From the NCBI GenBank assembly GCA_030594025.1, contig JAUVFY010000005.1, positions 1-18,929 on the forward strand: a stretch of 18,929 nt of DNA. Reading direction: 5' to 3'. Source of the stretch: Deltaproteobacteria bacterium. GTDB taxonomy: Bacteria; Desulfobacterota; GWC2-55-46; JAUVFY01. The notes beneath the pieces were generated by a model, which did no database searches, was not told the origin of the DNA, and was given only the letters and a program-made list of their open reading frames with translations. The position numbers were made by a program, and so were the translations under genes. Below are positions 6,905 through 14,570 of the stretch, one piece after another; within the stretch, counting starts at the first letter, position 1; each line of letters starts with the position of its first letter.

Positions 6905-7780
6905 ATGAGCATACTCATAGACAAATCAACGAAGGTCATATGCCAGGGCATAACCGGCGAACAGGGGACCTTCCATACCCGTCAGATGGTGAGCTACGGT
7001 ACCCGGATGGTCGGAGGTGTCACCCCCGGAAAGGGCGGCACGGACGTTGACGGCGTACATGTATACAACACCGTGGCCGAGGCGGTTAAAAATACCGGGG
7101 CGGACGCTTCGGTGATATACGTGCCCGCACCCTTTGCGGCGGATGCTATAATGGAGGCCGTGGACGCGGGCTTGAGGGTAATAGTCTGCATAACAGAGGG
7201 TATCCCTGCGCTCGACATGGTCAAGGTCCGAAGGTTCATGGAGGGCAGAGCTTCGAGGCTCATCGGCCCGAACTGCCCCGGGATTATAACGCCCGAGGAG
7301 TGTAAGATTGGGATAATGCCCGGCCATATACATAAGAAGGGCAAGGTAGGGGTGGTGTCCAGGAGTGGTACACTCACCTACGAGGTCGTGGACCAGCTAA
7401 CCCGCCTGGGGCTCGGCCAGTCCACCTGCGTCGGGATCGGCGGGGACCCGATAAACGGCACCAGCTTCGTGGATATTCTTGAGATGTTCGAGAAGGACCC
7501 CGAGACCGAGGCCATTGCCATGATAGGGGAGATTGGGGGCACCGCCGAGGAGGAGGCCGCAGAGTTCGTGAAAAAAAACGTAAAAAAGCCCGTGGTGGGC
7601 TATATCGCGGGAGTCACCGCACCGAAGGGCAAGAGGATGGGCCATGCAGGGGCCATAATCTCGGGTGGAAAGGGCACCGCAGATGAGAAGATGGAGGCCC
7701 TGGAGAAGGCGGGCGTAAAGGTAACGAGGAGCCCCGCGGAAATCGGCAATACCGTGCTGGAAGTTTTGAAGTCTATGTGA
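6905..7780 (+). CDS. sucD: Succinyl-CoA synthetase alpha subunit
   Basis: A 291-residue protein with the CoA-binding Rossmann motif GITGEQGTFHTRQM (15-28), GPNCPG (121-126) and the phosphorylated active-site histidine H247 in RMGHAGAIISGGKGTA. Full length and intact. It pairs with sucC immediately upstream and is followed 48 bases later by korD, so one transcript likely produces both succinyl-CoA and the enzyme that uses it. The ribosome binding site is modest (AAGG a few bases upstream of the ATG). Confidence 0.97.
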   Translation: MSILIDKSTKVICQGITGEQGTFHTRQMVSYGTRMVGGVTPGKGGTDVDGVHVYNTVAEAVKNTGADASVIYVPAPFAADAIMEAVDAGLRVIVCITEGIPALDMVKVRRFMEGRASRLIGPNCPGIITPEECKIGIMPGHIHKKGKVGVVSRSGTLTYEVVDQLTRLGLGQSTCVGIGGDPINGTSFVDILEMFEKDPETEAIAMIGEIGGTAEEEAAEFVKKNVKKPVVGYIAGVTAPKGKRMGHAGAIISGGKGTADEKMEALEKAGVKVTRSPAEIGNTVLEVLKSM

Positions 7781-7828
7781 TAATATTTTTTTGCGTACGC
7801 GCGTAAGATCCCGTTTTTAGGAGGAGAG

Positions 7829-8032
7829 ATGGCAGAAGCGGTAAAACAACTACCGAGAATCGTAATACACGAAAAGCTCTGCAAGGCGTGCAGCATATGC
7901 GTTGATTTCTGCCCCACGAACGTCCTTGAGCTCAAGGGCTCGGTCGTCGCCGTGAGGAACCTCGAGGCATGCACCAGGTGCCAGCTCTGCGACCTGAGAT
8001 GCCCTGACTTCGCCATACAGGTGTTTGATTAG
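7829..8032 (+). CDS. korD: 2-oxoglutarate:ferredoxin oxidoreductase delta (ferredoxin) subunit
   Basis: A 67-residue 2x[4Fe-4S] ferredoxin-like protein with C18, C21, C24, C28 and C48, C51, C54, C58, each CxxCxxCxxxC-P. As the first of four kor genes it is the delta subunit that carries electrons between the catalytic beta subunit and external ferredoxin. The strong AGGAGGAG just before the ATG fixes the start. It precedes korA by 33 bases. The short GC-rich stretch GCGTACGCGC before it (about 7793-7802) is self-complementary but has no clear role. Confidence 0.92.
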   Translation: MAEAVKQLPRIVIHEKLCKACSICVDFCPTNVLELKGSVVAVRNLEACTRCQLCDLRCPDFAIQVFD

Positions 8033-8065
8033 TTTATCCCCCAGGAATAGAACGGAGGATTTTTG

Positions 8066-9199
8066 ATGGCAGGCAACAAGGTAAAAAGACTAATTCAGGG
8101 TAACGAGGCGTGTGCCGAGGGCGCGCTCTATGCCGGGTGCCGGTTTTTCGGCGGCTACCCGATTACCCCCTCTACCGAGATAGCCGAGATACTCTCGGTG
8201 AGGCTTCCCAGGGTCGGGGGCAAGTTCATCCAGATGGAGGACGAGATAGCCTCCATAGCCGCTATAACAGGGGCCTCGCTGGCCGGGCTCAAGTCCCTGA
8301 CCGCGACGAGCGGCCCCGGGTTCTCTCTAAAGCAGGAGGGCATAGGGTATGCCTGTCTGGCCGAGGTGCCCTGCGTGATAGTGAACGTCATGAGGGGCGG
8401 ACCGTCGACCGGGTACCCCACCGGTCCGAGCCAGTCGGACGTCATGCAGGCGAAATGGGGCACCCACGGAGACCATCCGGTAGTTGCGCTCGTGCCTTCG
8501 ACCGTGCCCGAGATACTCTCCGAGACCGTCAGGGCCTTTAACCTTGCCGAAGAGTACAGGACCCCGGTATTTATACTCTATGACGAGATAGTGGGTCACA
8601 TGAGGGAAGCGGTGACGTTGCCCGAGCCAGGGGAGCTCGAGATAATAGACAGGGCCAAACCCACCTGCGCCCCCGAGGAGTACCACCCTTATGACACGAA
8701 CTACGACGTGCCGCCCCTTGCAGCATACGGCGAAGGCTACAGGTTCCACATAACCGGGCTCAACCACCGGGAAGACGGCTTCCCCACGAACGACAGCGCA
8801 CTCATCGAAGAGGGGATAAAGAGGATAATCGATAAGATAGAGAAGAACAAGGACAAGATTTTAAAGAACGAGGAGTACCTCGTTGACGGGGCGGATATCG
8901 TGGTTTTCGCCTTCGGCTCTTCGGCACGGTCCGCCCGTTTTGCGGTAAACAAGGCGCGTGAGAAGGGGATAAAGGCCGGGCTTTTAAAGCCATTAACGCT
9001 ATGGCCCTTTCCCGAGGAGACGGTAAGGAAGGCCGCAAAGGGCGCTAAGGCCATAATAGTGCCCGAGATGAACCTGGGACAGATTATCTATGAAGTCGAG
9101 CGCTGCGCTAAAGGGGTCGAGGTCGCTGGCATTAACAGGGTTGACGGAGAGCCCATAAACCCGGCCCAGATCCTCGAGGCCATAGAAAAATTTAGCTAA
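8066..9199 (+). CDS. korA: 2-oxoglutarate:ferredoxin oxidoreductase alpha subunit
   Basis: A 377-residue alpha subunit (pyrimidine-binding domain I plus domain II) of the 2-oxoacid:ferredoxin oxidoreductase family. Visible marks are GGYPITPSTEI near the N-terminus, EDEIASIAAITGAS, TSGPGFSLKQEGIG and RGGPSTGYPT, all typical of KorA rather than the pyruvate enzyme. I chose the ATG at 8066 over the overlapping TTG at 8063 because AACGGAGG (8051-8058) is 7 bases from the ATG. With KorB it forms the thiamine diphosphate active site that interconverts 2-oxoglutarate and succinyl-CoA + CO2 using ferredoxin. The substrate is inferred from sucCD next door; other 2-oxoacids are possible but less likely. 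Confidence 0.94.
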   Translation: MAGNKVKRLIQGNEACAEGALYAGCRFFGGYPITPSTEIAEILSVRLPRVGGKFIQMEDEIASIAAITGASLAGLKSLTATSGPGFSLKQEGIGYACLAEVPCVIVNVMRGGPSTGYPTGPSQSDVMQAKWGTHGDHPVVALVPSTVPEILSETVRAFNLAEEYRTPVFILYDEIVGHMREAVTLPEPGELEIIDRAKPTCAPEEYHPYDTNYDVPPLAAYGEGYRFHITGLNHREDGFPTNDSALIEEGIKRIIDKIEKNKDKILKNEEYLVDGADIVVFAFGSSARSARFAVNKAREKGIKAGLLKPLTLWPFPEETVRKAAKGAKAIIVPEMNLGQIIYEVERCAKGVEVAGINRVDGEPINPAQILEAIEKFS

Positions 9200-9219
9200 A
9201 GACCTAACGGAGGTCATCC

Positions 9220-10077
9220 ATGTCGGCAACGACGGCTGCGAAGAAGAAACTGAGCGTCCCGTTTGATTATGATAAATACCTGAGACCGGGCAAGCTCCCC
9301 CACATATGGTGTCCGGGGTGCGGTCACGGCATAGTACTGAAATCCCTTTTGAGGGCCATAGACAAGAGCGGGCTTACCAAGGACGAGATATGCATGGTAT
9401 CGGGCATAGGCTGCTCGTCCAGGACGCCCGGCTACGTGGACTTCAACACCCTTCACACGCTGCACGGAAGGGCCCTGGCTTATGCGACCGGAGTCAAGCT
9501 CGCGAAGCCCGAATTGAACGTCATCATTGTAACCGGCGATGGAGACGCGCTGGCCATAGGCGGGAACCACTTCATACACACCTGCAGAAGGAACATAGAC
9601 ATGACAATCCTCGTCTACAGTAACTTCATCTACGGGATGACCGGGGGTCAGTTCTCGCCCACGACCCCTGTGGGGGCGCTCTCCAATACGAGCCGCTACG
9701 GAAACATCGAGCCCGTCTTTGACTGCTGCGACCTGGCAAAGGCCTCGGGGGCCACGTTCGTTGCGAGGGGCACGGCCTACCACACGCTGGAGCTCGAAAG
9801 GACGCTCCTCGCTGCGATCAAGCACAAGGGCACGAGCGTTGTCGAGATAATAGACGAATGCCCCGTCTACTACGGACGCAACAACAAGTTCAAGAGCGTT
9901 ACGCAGATGATGGAAGATATAGAAAAGAACGGGACCGTTTCCGTAAAACAGGCGGACAAACTCCCGCCCGAGAAGGTCCAGGGAAAACTCCTTCGCGGCA
10001 TACTCCACCAGGTCGAGAGGCCCGAGTACTGCGAGGGGTACGAAAAGCTCATCGCCAAGGCGCAGGGCAAGGGCTGA
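9220..10077 (+). CDS. korB: 2-oxoglutarate:ferredoxin oxidoreductase beta (TPP/Fe-S) subunit
   Basis: A 285-residue thiamine diphosphate-binding subunit. CPGCGHG (31-37), the GDGDA motif (106-110) and N135 in the NFIYGMTGGQ segment form the cofactor site. C31, C34, C65 and C214 (in DECPVYYGR) match the four cysteines that hold the proximal [4Fe-4S] cluster in archaeal/bacterial OFORs. Complete and of normal length. It starts 20 bases after korA with AACGGAGG at 9206-9213. This is the catalytic heart of the enzyme, receiving the second substrate pocket from KorA and passing electrons to KorD. Confidence 0.95.
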   Translation: MSATTAAKKKLSVPFDYDKYLRPGKLPHIWCPGCGHGIVLKSLLRAIDKSGLTKDEICMVSGIGCSSRTPGYVDFNTLHTLHGRALAYATGVKLAKPELNVIIVTGDGDALAIGGNHFIHTCRRNIDMTILVYSNFIYGMTGGQFSPTTPVGALSNTSRYGNIEPVFDCCDLAKASGATFVARGTAYHTLELERTLLAAIKHKGTSVVEIIDECPVYYGRNNKFKSVTQMMEDIEKNGTVSVKQADKLPPEKVQGKLLRGILHQVERPEYCEGYEKLIAKAQGKG

Positions 10078-10103
10078 CGAAATTTAAACGGAGGTAGGAT
10101 TTA

Positions 10104-10661
10104 ATGTCACAGCGATATGAACTGCGTTTCAGCGGCTCCGGCGGACAGGGGATGATACTTGCGGGCATCATCATGGCCGAGGCCGCCTGCATATACGACG
10201 AAAAGAACGCCGTCCAGAGCCAGTCCTACGGCCCGGAGTCCAGGGGAGGGGCGAGCAAGGCCGAGGTGGTAATAAGCGACGGGCCCATCGACTACCCCAA
10301 GGCTACAGCGATAGACTGCATGCTGGCCTTGACGCAGGAGGCGTGCAGCAAGTACTTTAAGGACATAAAGGACGGAGGTATTCTTCTCGTGGACTCCGAC
10401 GAGGTAAAGGAACTTCCCGAAGGAAATTTCACCTTATACAGCTTCCCCATAATCGATACCGCGAGGAAAGAGCTCGGTAGGACCATAACCGCAAATATCA
10501 TCTCTCTTGGTATGATAACGGAGCTTACCGGTGTTGTTACCCATGCCGCGATGGAGGAGGCCGTCTACGCGCGTGTGCCAAAACCCTTTCTCGATATGAA
10601 CAAGAAGGCCCTCCAGCTCGGGTTCGAAAAGGCCAGGGAACTCAAAGAGAAGAAGGGTTGA
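10104..10661 (+). CDS. korC: 2-oxoglutarate:ferredoxin oxidoreductase gamma subunit
   Basis: A 185-residue gamma-domain protein (2-oxoacid:ferredoxin oxidoreductase, gamma family). FSGSGGQGMILAG near the N-terminus and SYGPESRGGASKAEV are the family signatures of the CoA-handling domain. It starts 26 bases after korB with AACGGAGG at 10087-10094 and closes the sucCD-korDABC run. The KorD-A-B-C subunit order gives a complete four-subunit enzyme. No oddities. Confidence 0.95.
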   Translation: MSQRYELRFSGSGGQGMILAGIIMAEAACIYDEKNAVQSQSYGPESRGGASKAEVVISDGPIDYPKATAIDCMLALTQEACSKYFKDIKDGGILLVDSDEVKELPEGNFTLYSFPIIDTARKELGRTITANIISLGMITELTGVVTHAAMEEAVYARVPKPFLDMNKKALQLGFEKARELKEKKG

Positions 10662-10750
10662 TCCCCGGCCCCAGGATATAAGCTCGCCTGTTACCAGAAA
10701 ATCCGCTATAATTTTTCTTATACCGGAGGTAAGCAGTAAAGACCGTCTCA

Positions 10751-10773
10751 AGAGGTGTTCGCCGAACACTTCT
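10751..10773 (+). promoter_or_regulatory. Hairpin in the korC-sdhA intergenic region
   Basis: AGAGGTGTT (10751-10759) and AACACTTCT (10765-10773) form a 9-bp stem (one G-U) with loop CGCCG in the 171-base gap between korC and sdhA. The T-run after it is broken (GGTTTTG), so it is at best a weak terminator and may be a leader structure. Upstream, TATAAT at 10707-10712 is a perfect -10 hexamer but has no good -35 at 16-18 bases. An SD-like GGAGG at about 10725 is followed by no start codon. Confidence 0.45.
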
Positions 10774-10832
10774 GGTTTTGCGCTCCCCTTTAGCTTTACT
10801 TTAATTCAAAATATTTCCCTGAGGGAGGTTTT

Positions 10833-12503
10833 TTGGTTATACATGATGTCATAGTCGTGGGCGGGGGTCTGGCGGGTATGAGGGCCGCAGTCGAGGCCGC
10901 AAGGGCGGGCCTCAACGTGGCCATCGTGAGCAAGGTCCACCCCGTAAGGAGCCATTCGGTCGCCGCCCAGGGGGGGATAAACGCTGCCCTCAAGGAGACC
11001 GATTCCTGGCAGAACCATATGTCCGATACGGTGAAGGGGAGCGATTACCTTGGTGACCAGGACGCAATAGAGATACTCTGCCGCGAGGGCCCGGGGGACA
11101 TAATGGAGTTCGAGAGGATGGGCGCCATCTTCAGCCGGGACGAGACTGGACGCATCGCCCAGAGGCCCTTCGGCGGCGCGGAATATCCAAGGACCTGTTA
11201 CTTAGCTGACAGGACCGGCCACGCCCTTATCCACGTAGTCTACGAGCAGCTCCTCAAGCACGGTGTGGCCCTGTACGAGGAGTGGCACGTCGTGGACCTC
11301 GTTGTAAGGGACGGGAGGGCCCTGGGTATAATTGCCATCGAGATCCCCACTGGTAAGATCCACCGGCTCCGTTCAAAGGCAACCGTACTTGCCACGGGCG
11401 GCTACGGCAGGGTCTACAGGTCTACGACCAACGCCCTTAGCTCCACAGGCGACGGTATGAGCCTGGCGCTAAGGGCCGGCGCACCGCTCATGGATATGGA
11501 GTTCGTCCAGTTCCACCCGACAACCTTGAAGCGTACGGGGATACTCATCACAGAGGGCGCCAGGGGCGAGGGCGCTTATCTCGTAAATTCCGAAGGCGAG
11601 AGGTTCATGGAAAGGTACGCCCCGGCGAAAAAAGACCTCGCAAGCCGTGACGTCGTGTGCAGGGCCGAACAGACGGAAATCGACGAGGGAAGGGGCGTGG
11701 AAGGCTGCGTGCTCCTCGATATGCGCCACCTGGGCCCCGAGAAGATTAACGAAAGGCTTCCGCAGATAAGGGAGCTTTCGATAGACTTCGAGGGGGTCGA
11801 CCCTGTAGAGACACCCATTCCCGTAAAACCCGGAGTGCATTATTCCATGGGCGGGGTGATGACGGACGTTCACGGTAGGACCCCGATAGAGGGGCTTTAT
11901 GCCGCGGGCGAGTGTGCCTGCGTGAGCGTACACGGGGCGAACCGACTGGGGGGTAATTCACTCCTGGAAACGATTGTCTTCGGAAGGAGGGCGGGCAAGG
12001 CGGCCGCAGAGTTCTCCGCTGGAGCAGAGCTTGGTGCCTTCCCTGACGACGCACTCGGTAACGCCGCAAACAGTGTGGCCCAGATGCTCAAAAGAGAAGA
12101 CGGGGAGTCCCCCCATGCGATACTTAAGGAACTGAGGAGCGCCATGGAGGAGCACTGCGCGATTTTCAGGACCGAGGAGGGTCTCAGGGAGGGGTTGAAA
12201 AGGTTCGAATCAATAAGACAGAGGTACAAGGGAGTCGTGCTCGCGGACAAGGCCGACCCCTTCAACACAGAGCTTTTGACCGTGCTCGAGCTCGGCCACA
12301 TAATCGACCTCGCCGGAGCGATACTCATGGGGGCTCTCGAAAGAAAGGAGAGCAGGGGCTCGCATTTCAGGACCGACCACCCTGAAAGGGACGACAAAAA
12401 CTGGCTCAAGCATACTCTCGTAAACAAGAAAGGCGAGGAGTTTAAAATAAGCTACAAGGACGTAACGATAAAAAAATACAAGCCCACTGAAAGGAAGTAT
12501 TGA
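10833..12503 (+). CDS. sdhA: Succinate dehydrogenase/fumarate reductase flavoprotein subunit
   Basis: A 556-residue SdhA/FrdA-type flavoprotein. FAD-binding VGGGLAG lies at 9-15 and the covalent-FAD histidine is H41 in RSHSVAAQGG. Catalytic residues are H228 in FVQFHPT, R272 in ASRDVV, H336 in HYSMGG and R371 in HGANRLGGNS. The C-terminal capping region (HIIDLAGAILMGALERKESRG) is intact. There is no Tat signal, so it is cytoplasmic, unlike periplasmic MfrA/SdhA enzymes. I infer a TTG start at 10833, 4 bases after GGGAGG; there is no nearby ATG in frame and the N-terminus (IHDVIVVGGG) matches the family. It sits upstream of sdhB and an HdrB-like gene, forming an anchor-less class E enzyme. It could act as succinate:quinone reductase or fumarate reductase; direction is not decided by sequence. 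Confidence 0.94.
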   Translation: MVIHDVIVVGGGLAGMRAAVEAARAGLNVAIVSKVHPVRSHSVAAQGGINAALKETDSWQNHMSDTVKGSDYLGDQDAIEILCREGPGDIMEFERMGAIFSRDETGRIAQRPFGGAEYPRTCYLADRTGHALIHVVYEQLLKHGVALYEEWHVVDLVVRDGRALGIIAIEIPTGKIHRLRSKATVLATGGYGRVYRSTTNALSSTGDGMSLALRAGAPLMDMEFVQFHPTTLKRTGILITEGARGEGAYLVNSEGERFMERYAPAKKDLASRDVVCRAEQTEIDEGRGVEGCVLLDMRHLGPEKINERLPQIRELSIDFEGVDPVETPIPVKPGVHYSMGGVMTDVHGRTPIEGLYAAGECACVSVHGANRLGGNSLLETIVFGRRAGKAAAEFSAGAELGAFPDDALGNAANSVAQMLKREDGESPHAILKELRSAMEEHCAIFRTEEGLREGLKRFESIRQRYKGVVLADKADPFNTELLTVLELGHIIDLAGAILMGALERKESRGSHFRTDHPERDDKNWLKHTLVNKKGEEFKISYKDVTIKKYKPTERKY

Positions 12504-12564
12504 TTCAAATACCGTGTTGCGTGTACGACAACTGTTATCCGTTTGTAAAAACTTTTAACGCAAA

Positions 12565-12587
12565 ACGTATAACGCGCACGTATAACG
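12565..12587 (+). repeat. Paired 10-bp direct repeat before sdhB
   Basis: ACGTATAACG occurs at 12565-12574 and again at 12578-12587, 13 bases apart, in the 97-base gap before sdhB. No Shine-Dalgarno sequence is visible before the sdhB ATG. The repeat might be a regulator site or contain tandem -10-like TATAAC hexamers (12568-12573, 12581-12586); the best -35 candidate TTGTAA (12543-12548) is 19 bases from the first. Confidence 0.6.
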
Positions 12588-12600
12588 GTCTTTATTTACT

Positions 12601-13584
12601 ATGAAGGTCAAGTTCAAAATAAGGCGCTGCGACCCCATAAGGACCGGCCGATGCGAGCCTTACCTGCAGGCCTATACCGTTGAGGTCACCGAAGGCATGA
12701 CGGTCCTCGAGGCCCTGATTGAGATAGCCGCCGGCGAGGACCCGACCCTGGCCTTCAGGAAGTCCTGCCGCTCGGCCATATGCGGCTCATGCGCGATGAC
12801 CATAAACGGCTTTCCCAAGCTCTCCTGCAACACACAGGTACTTCCCGAGTGGCGCAAAAGGGGCGAGATGCTCATAGAGCCCTTAAGAAACCACCCCGTC
12901 CTAAAGGACCTCATTGTGGACCAGACGCCGTTCTGGAAGAAGATGGACAAGGTCACCCCGTACCTTACCCCGAAAGACGAAGGGCCGGCGGAAAAATGCT
13001 ATCTGATAAGCAGGCAGGAGGCCAGGATGATCGACAGGTCCCAGAAGTGCATAATGTGCGGGTGCTGTAACGCGGCCTGCAACTCGCTCGACATAGACTC
13101 CAACTTCATCGCCCCCGCCGCATCGGCAAAGGCCTGGAGGTTCGTGGGCGACGTGAGGGAGGGTCAATTAAGAAAACGGCTCGAGAGGTTGAGCGATGAG
13201 CACGGCGTGTGGGACTGCGTTAGGTGTATCCACTGCACCCAGTACTGCCCCAAGGACGTCGCCCCACTCGAGGCCATCGAGAGGCTCCGCTCACGCGCCA
13301 TGGCCGAGGGTGTCATGGAGAACGAGGGGGCGATACACGTCTCGGCCCTCGTGGATTCCGTTAAAAGGGTGGGCAGGCTCGACGAGGCGGCCATGACGTT
13401 CAAGACCCTCGGGTTTCTTAGGTCCCTGGGCATGATACCCTTCGGGCTCAAGATGGAGATACACGGAAAGATGCCGCACCCCATAATATTCCCGGCCATC
13501 GAGGGCATTGACGAGGTGAAGAAGATATACGAGGTCGTTGAGAAGAGGGCCAAAAAACGAAGAAAGAAAAAGAAGAGGGGTTAG
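12601..13584 (+). CDS. sdhB: Succinate dehydrogenase/fumarate reductase iron-sulfur subunit (class E type)
   Basis: A 327-residue iron-sulfur subunit, longer than classical SdhB (about 240-250). The N-terminal [2Fe-2S] ligands are C56, C61, C64 and C76 (CRSAICGSC). The first C-terminal site is C150, C153, C156, C160. The second is C206, C209, C212, C216-P; classical SdhB has a non-cysteine at the position of C209 and holds 3Fe-4S, so here a [4Fe-4S] cluster is expected, as described for the SdhABE(F) family. The C-terminus ends in a strongly basic Lys/Arg tail (about the last 12 residues). It links the SdhA flavin to the CCG-domain protein that starts 4 bases after its stop. Confidence 0.93.
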   Translation: MKVKFKIRRCDPIRTGRCEPYLQAYTVEVTEGMTVLEALIEIAAGEDPTLAFRKSCRSAICGSCAMTINGFPKLSCNTQVLPEWRKRGEMLIEPLRNHPVLKDLIVDQTPFWKKMDKVTPYLTPKDEGPAEKCYLISRQEARMIDRSQKCIMCGCCNAACNSLDIDSNFIAPAASAKAWRFVGDVREGQLRKRLERLSDEHGVWDCVRCIHCTQYCPKDVAPLEAIERLRSRAMAEGVMENEGAIHVSALVDSVKRVGRLDEAAMTFKTLGFLRSLGMIPFGLKMEIHGKMPHPIIFPAIEGIDEVKKIYEVVEKRAKKRRKKKKRG

Positions 13585-13587
13585 CGA

Positions 13588-14466
13588 GTGGCTGAACTGA
13601 ACTACGCATATTATCCGGGCTGTGCCTCGCAGGCTATAACCAAGGAGTCCAACGAGACCACAAGGCGGGTCTCGGAGCTGCTTGACATAGGACTCCACGA
13701 CATGCCCCGGGCGAACTGCTGCGGGGCGGGGCTTATAACCGACTATAGCTACGAGCTCTCGCTGGCCCTGAACGCGAGGATATTCGCACAGGCCGAAGCC
13801 ATGGGTATGGACATAATGACCATATGCTCGACCTGCCTCATGGTCATGAACACGGCCAACAGGGACCTAAAGAACGACCCGGCGCTCCTTAAAGAGATAA
13901 ACAAGATAATCGGAGATGTCGGGCTCAAGTACTCCGGTGGGGTGAATATAAAGCAGCTCCTGTGGGTCCTCGCCGAGGACTACGGCCTCGAGAGGCTCAA
14001 AAAGAAGATTAAAAAGCCCATTAACTGGCTCAAGGTGGCCCCCTTTTACGGCTGCCACAGCCTGCGTCCCTCGGACGCGCTCGGTTTCGACGACCCGGAA
14101 AAGCCCTGGTCGCTCGAGGCTACCATAAGTGCGCTGGGAGGGGAAGTGGTCGAATACGGGGGCAAAACCAAGTGCTGCGGTTTCCAGGTGGACCTCGTGG
14201 CCGAGGATACGGCCGTTGAGATGACGGGCACGAGGCTCCTCGATGCTAAGGCCAACGGTGCGGACTGCATGGTCACTCCGTGCCCCTTCTGCCACATAAA
14301 CCTCGATAACTACCAGGGCATGGCCGAGAAGAAGCTCTCACAGAAGATATCCATGCCTGTTTTCCACCTTTCGCAGCTCGTGGGCCTCGCCCTGGGCCTT
14401 GACGCCGACCAGCTGGGGCTCGGCCGCCACCTCGTCTCGCCGGAGGGGATACTTAAGGGCACTTAA
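13588..14466 (+). CDS. SdhE/HdrB-like CCG-domain subunit of SDH/FRD
   Basis: A 292-residue protein with two complete CCG domains. The first is C12, C44-C45-G, C80xxC83; the second is C156, C196-C197-G, C232xxC235. This is the heterodisulfide reductase subunit B pattern that binds non-cubane iron-sulfur clusters. In class E succinate:quinone reductases and related fumarate reductases this subunit replaces the haem membrane anchor. No transmembrane helix is apparent. Translation begins at GTG 13588, with GAGGGG 7 bases upstream and only 3 bases after the sdhB stop, so coupling is likely. I leave the symbol empty because 'sdhE' also names an unrelated flavinylation factor and 'sdhC' is used for it in some annotations. 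The acceptor (quinone, thiol or another protein) is unknown. Confidence 0.88.
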   Translation: MAELNYAYYPGCASQAITKESNETTRRVSELLDIGLHDMPRANCCGAGLITDYSYELSLALNARIFAQAEAMGMDIMTICSTCLMVMNTANRDLKNDPALLKEINKIIGDVGLKYSGGVNIKQLLWVLAEDYGLERLKKKIKKPINWLKVAPFYGCHSLRPSDALGFDDPEKPWSLEATISALGGEVVEYGGKTKCCGFQVDLVAEDTAVEMTGTRLLDAKANGADCMVTPCPFCHINLDNYQGMAEKKLSQKISMPVFHLSQLVGLALGLDADQLGLGRHLVSPEGILKGT

Positions 14467-14476
14467 CGGCGACACC

Positions 14477-14505
14477 AACCCCGTAAAGCCTTACGGTGGT
14501 TTTTT
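14477..14505 (+). terminator. Intrinsic terminator of the sdh operon
   Basis: CCGTAA (14481-14486), loop AGCC, TTACGG (14491-14496), extended by AACC/GGTT around one bulged T and ending in a run of six T (14500-14505). It lies 11 bases after the stop of the CCG-domain gene, in the gap between convergent genes. The - strand gene at 14571 ends before it and might use the other face weakly. Confidence 0.88.
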
Positions 14506-14570
14506 CAATGGTTTCCAATGAAAGGATTTTTGGGGATGTGGTTGCGCCTTCCAGGGGGGTGGTGAGATCC

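Noticed and set aside
10720..10750. Leader peptide or riboswitch in the korC-sdhA gap
   Set aside because: GGAGG is present but no usable start codon follows, and no known riboswitch core could be matched by eye.
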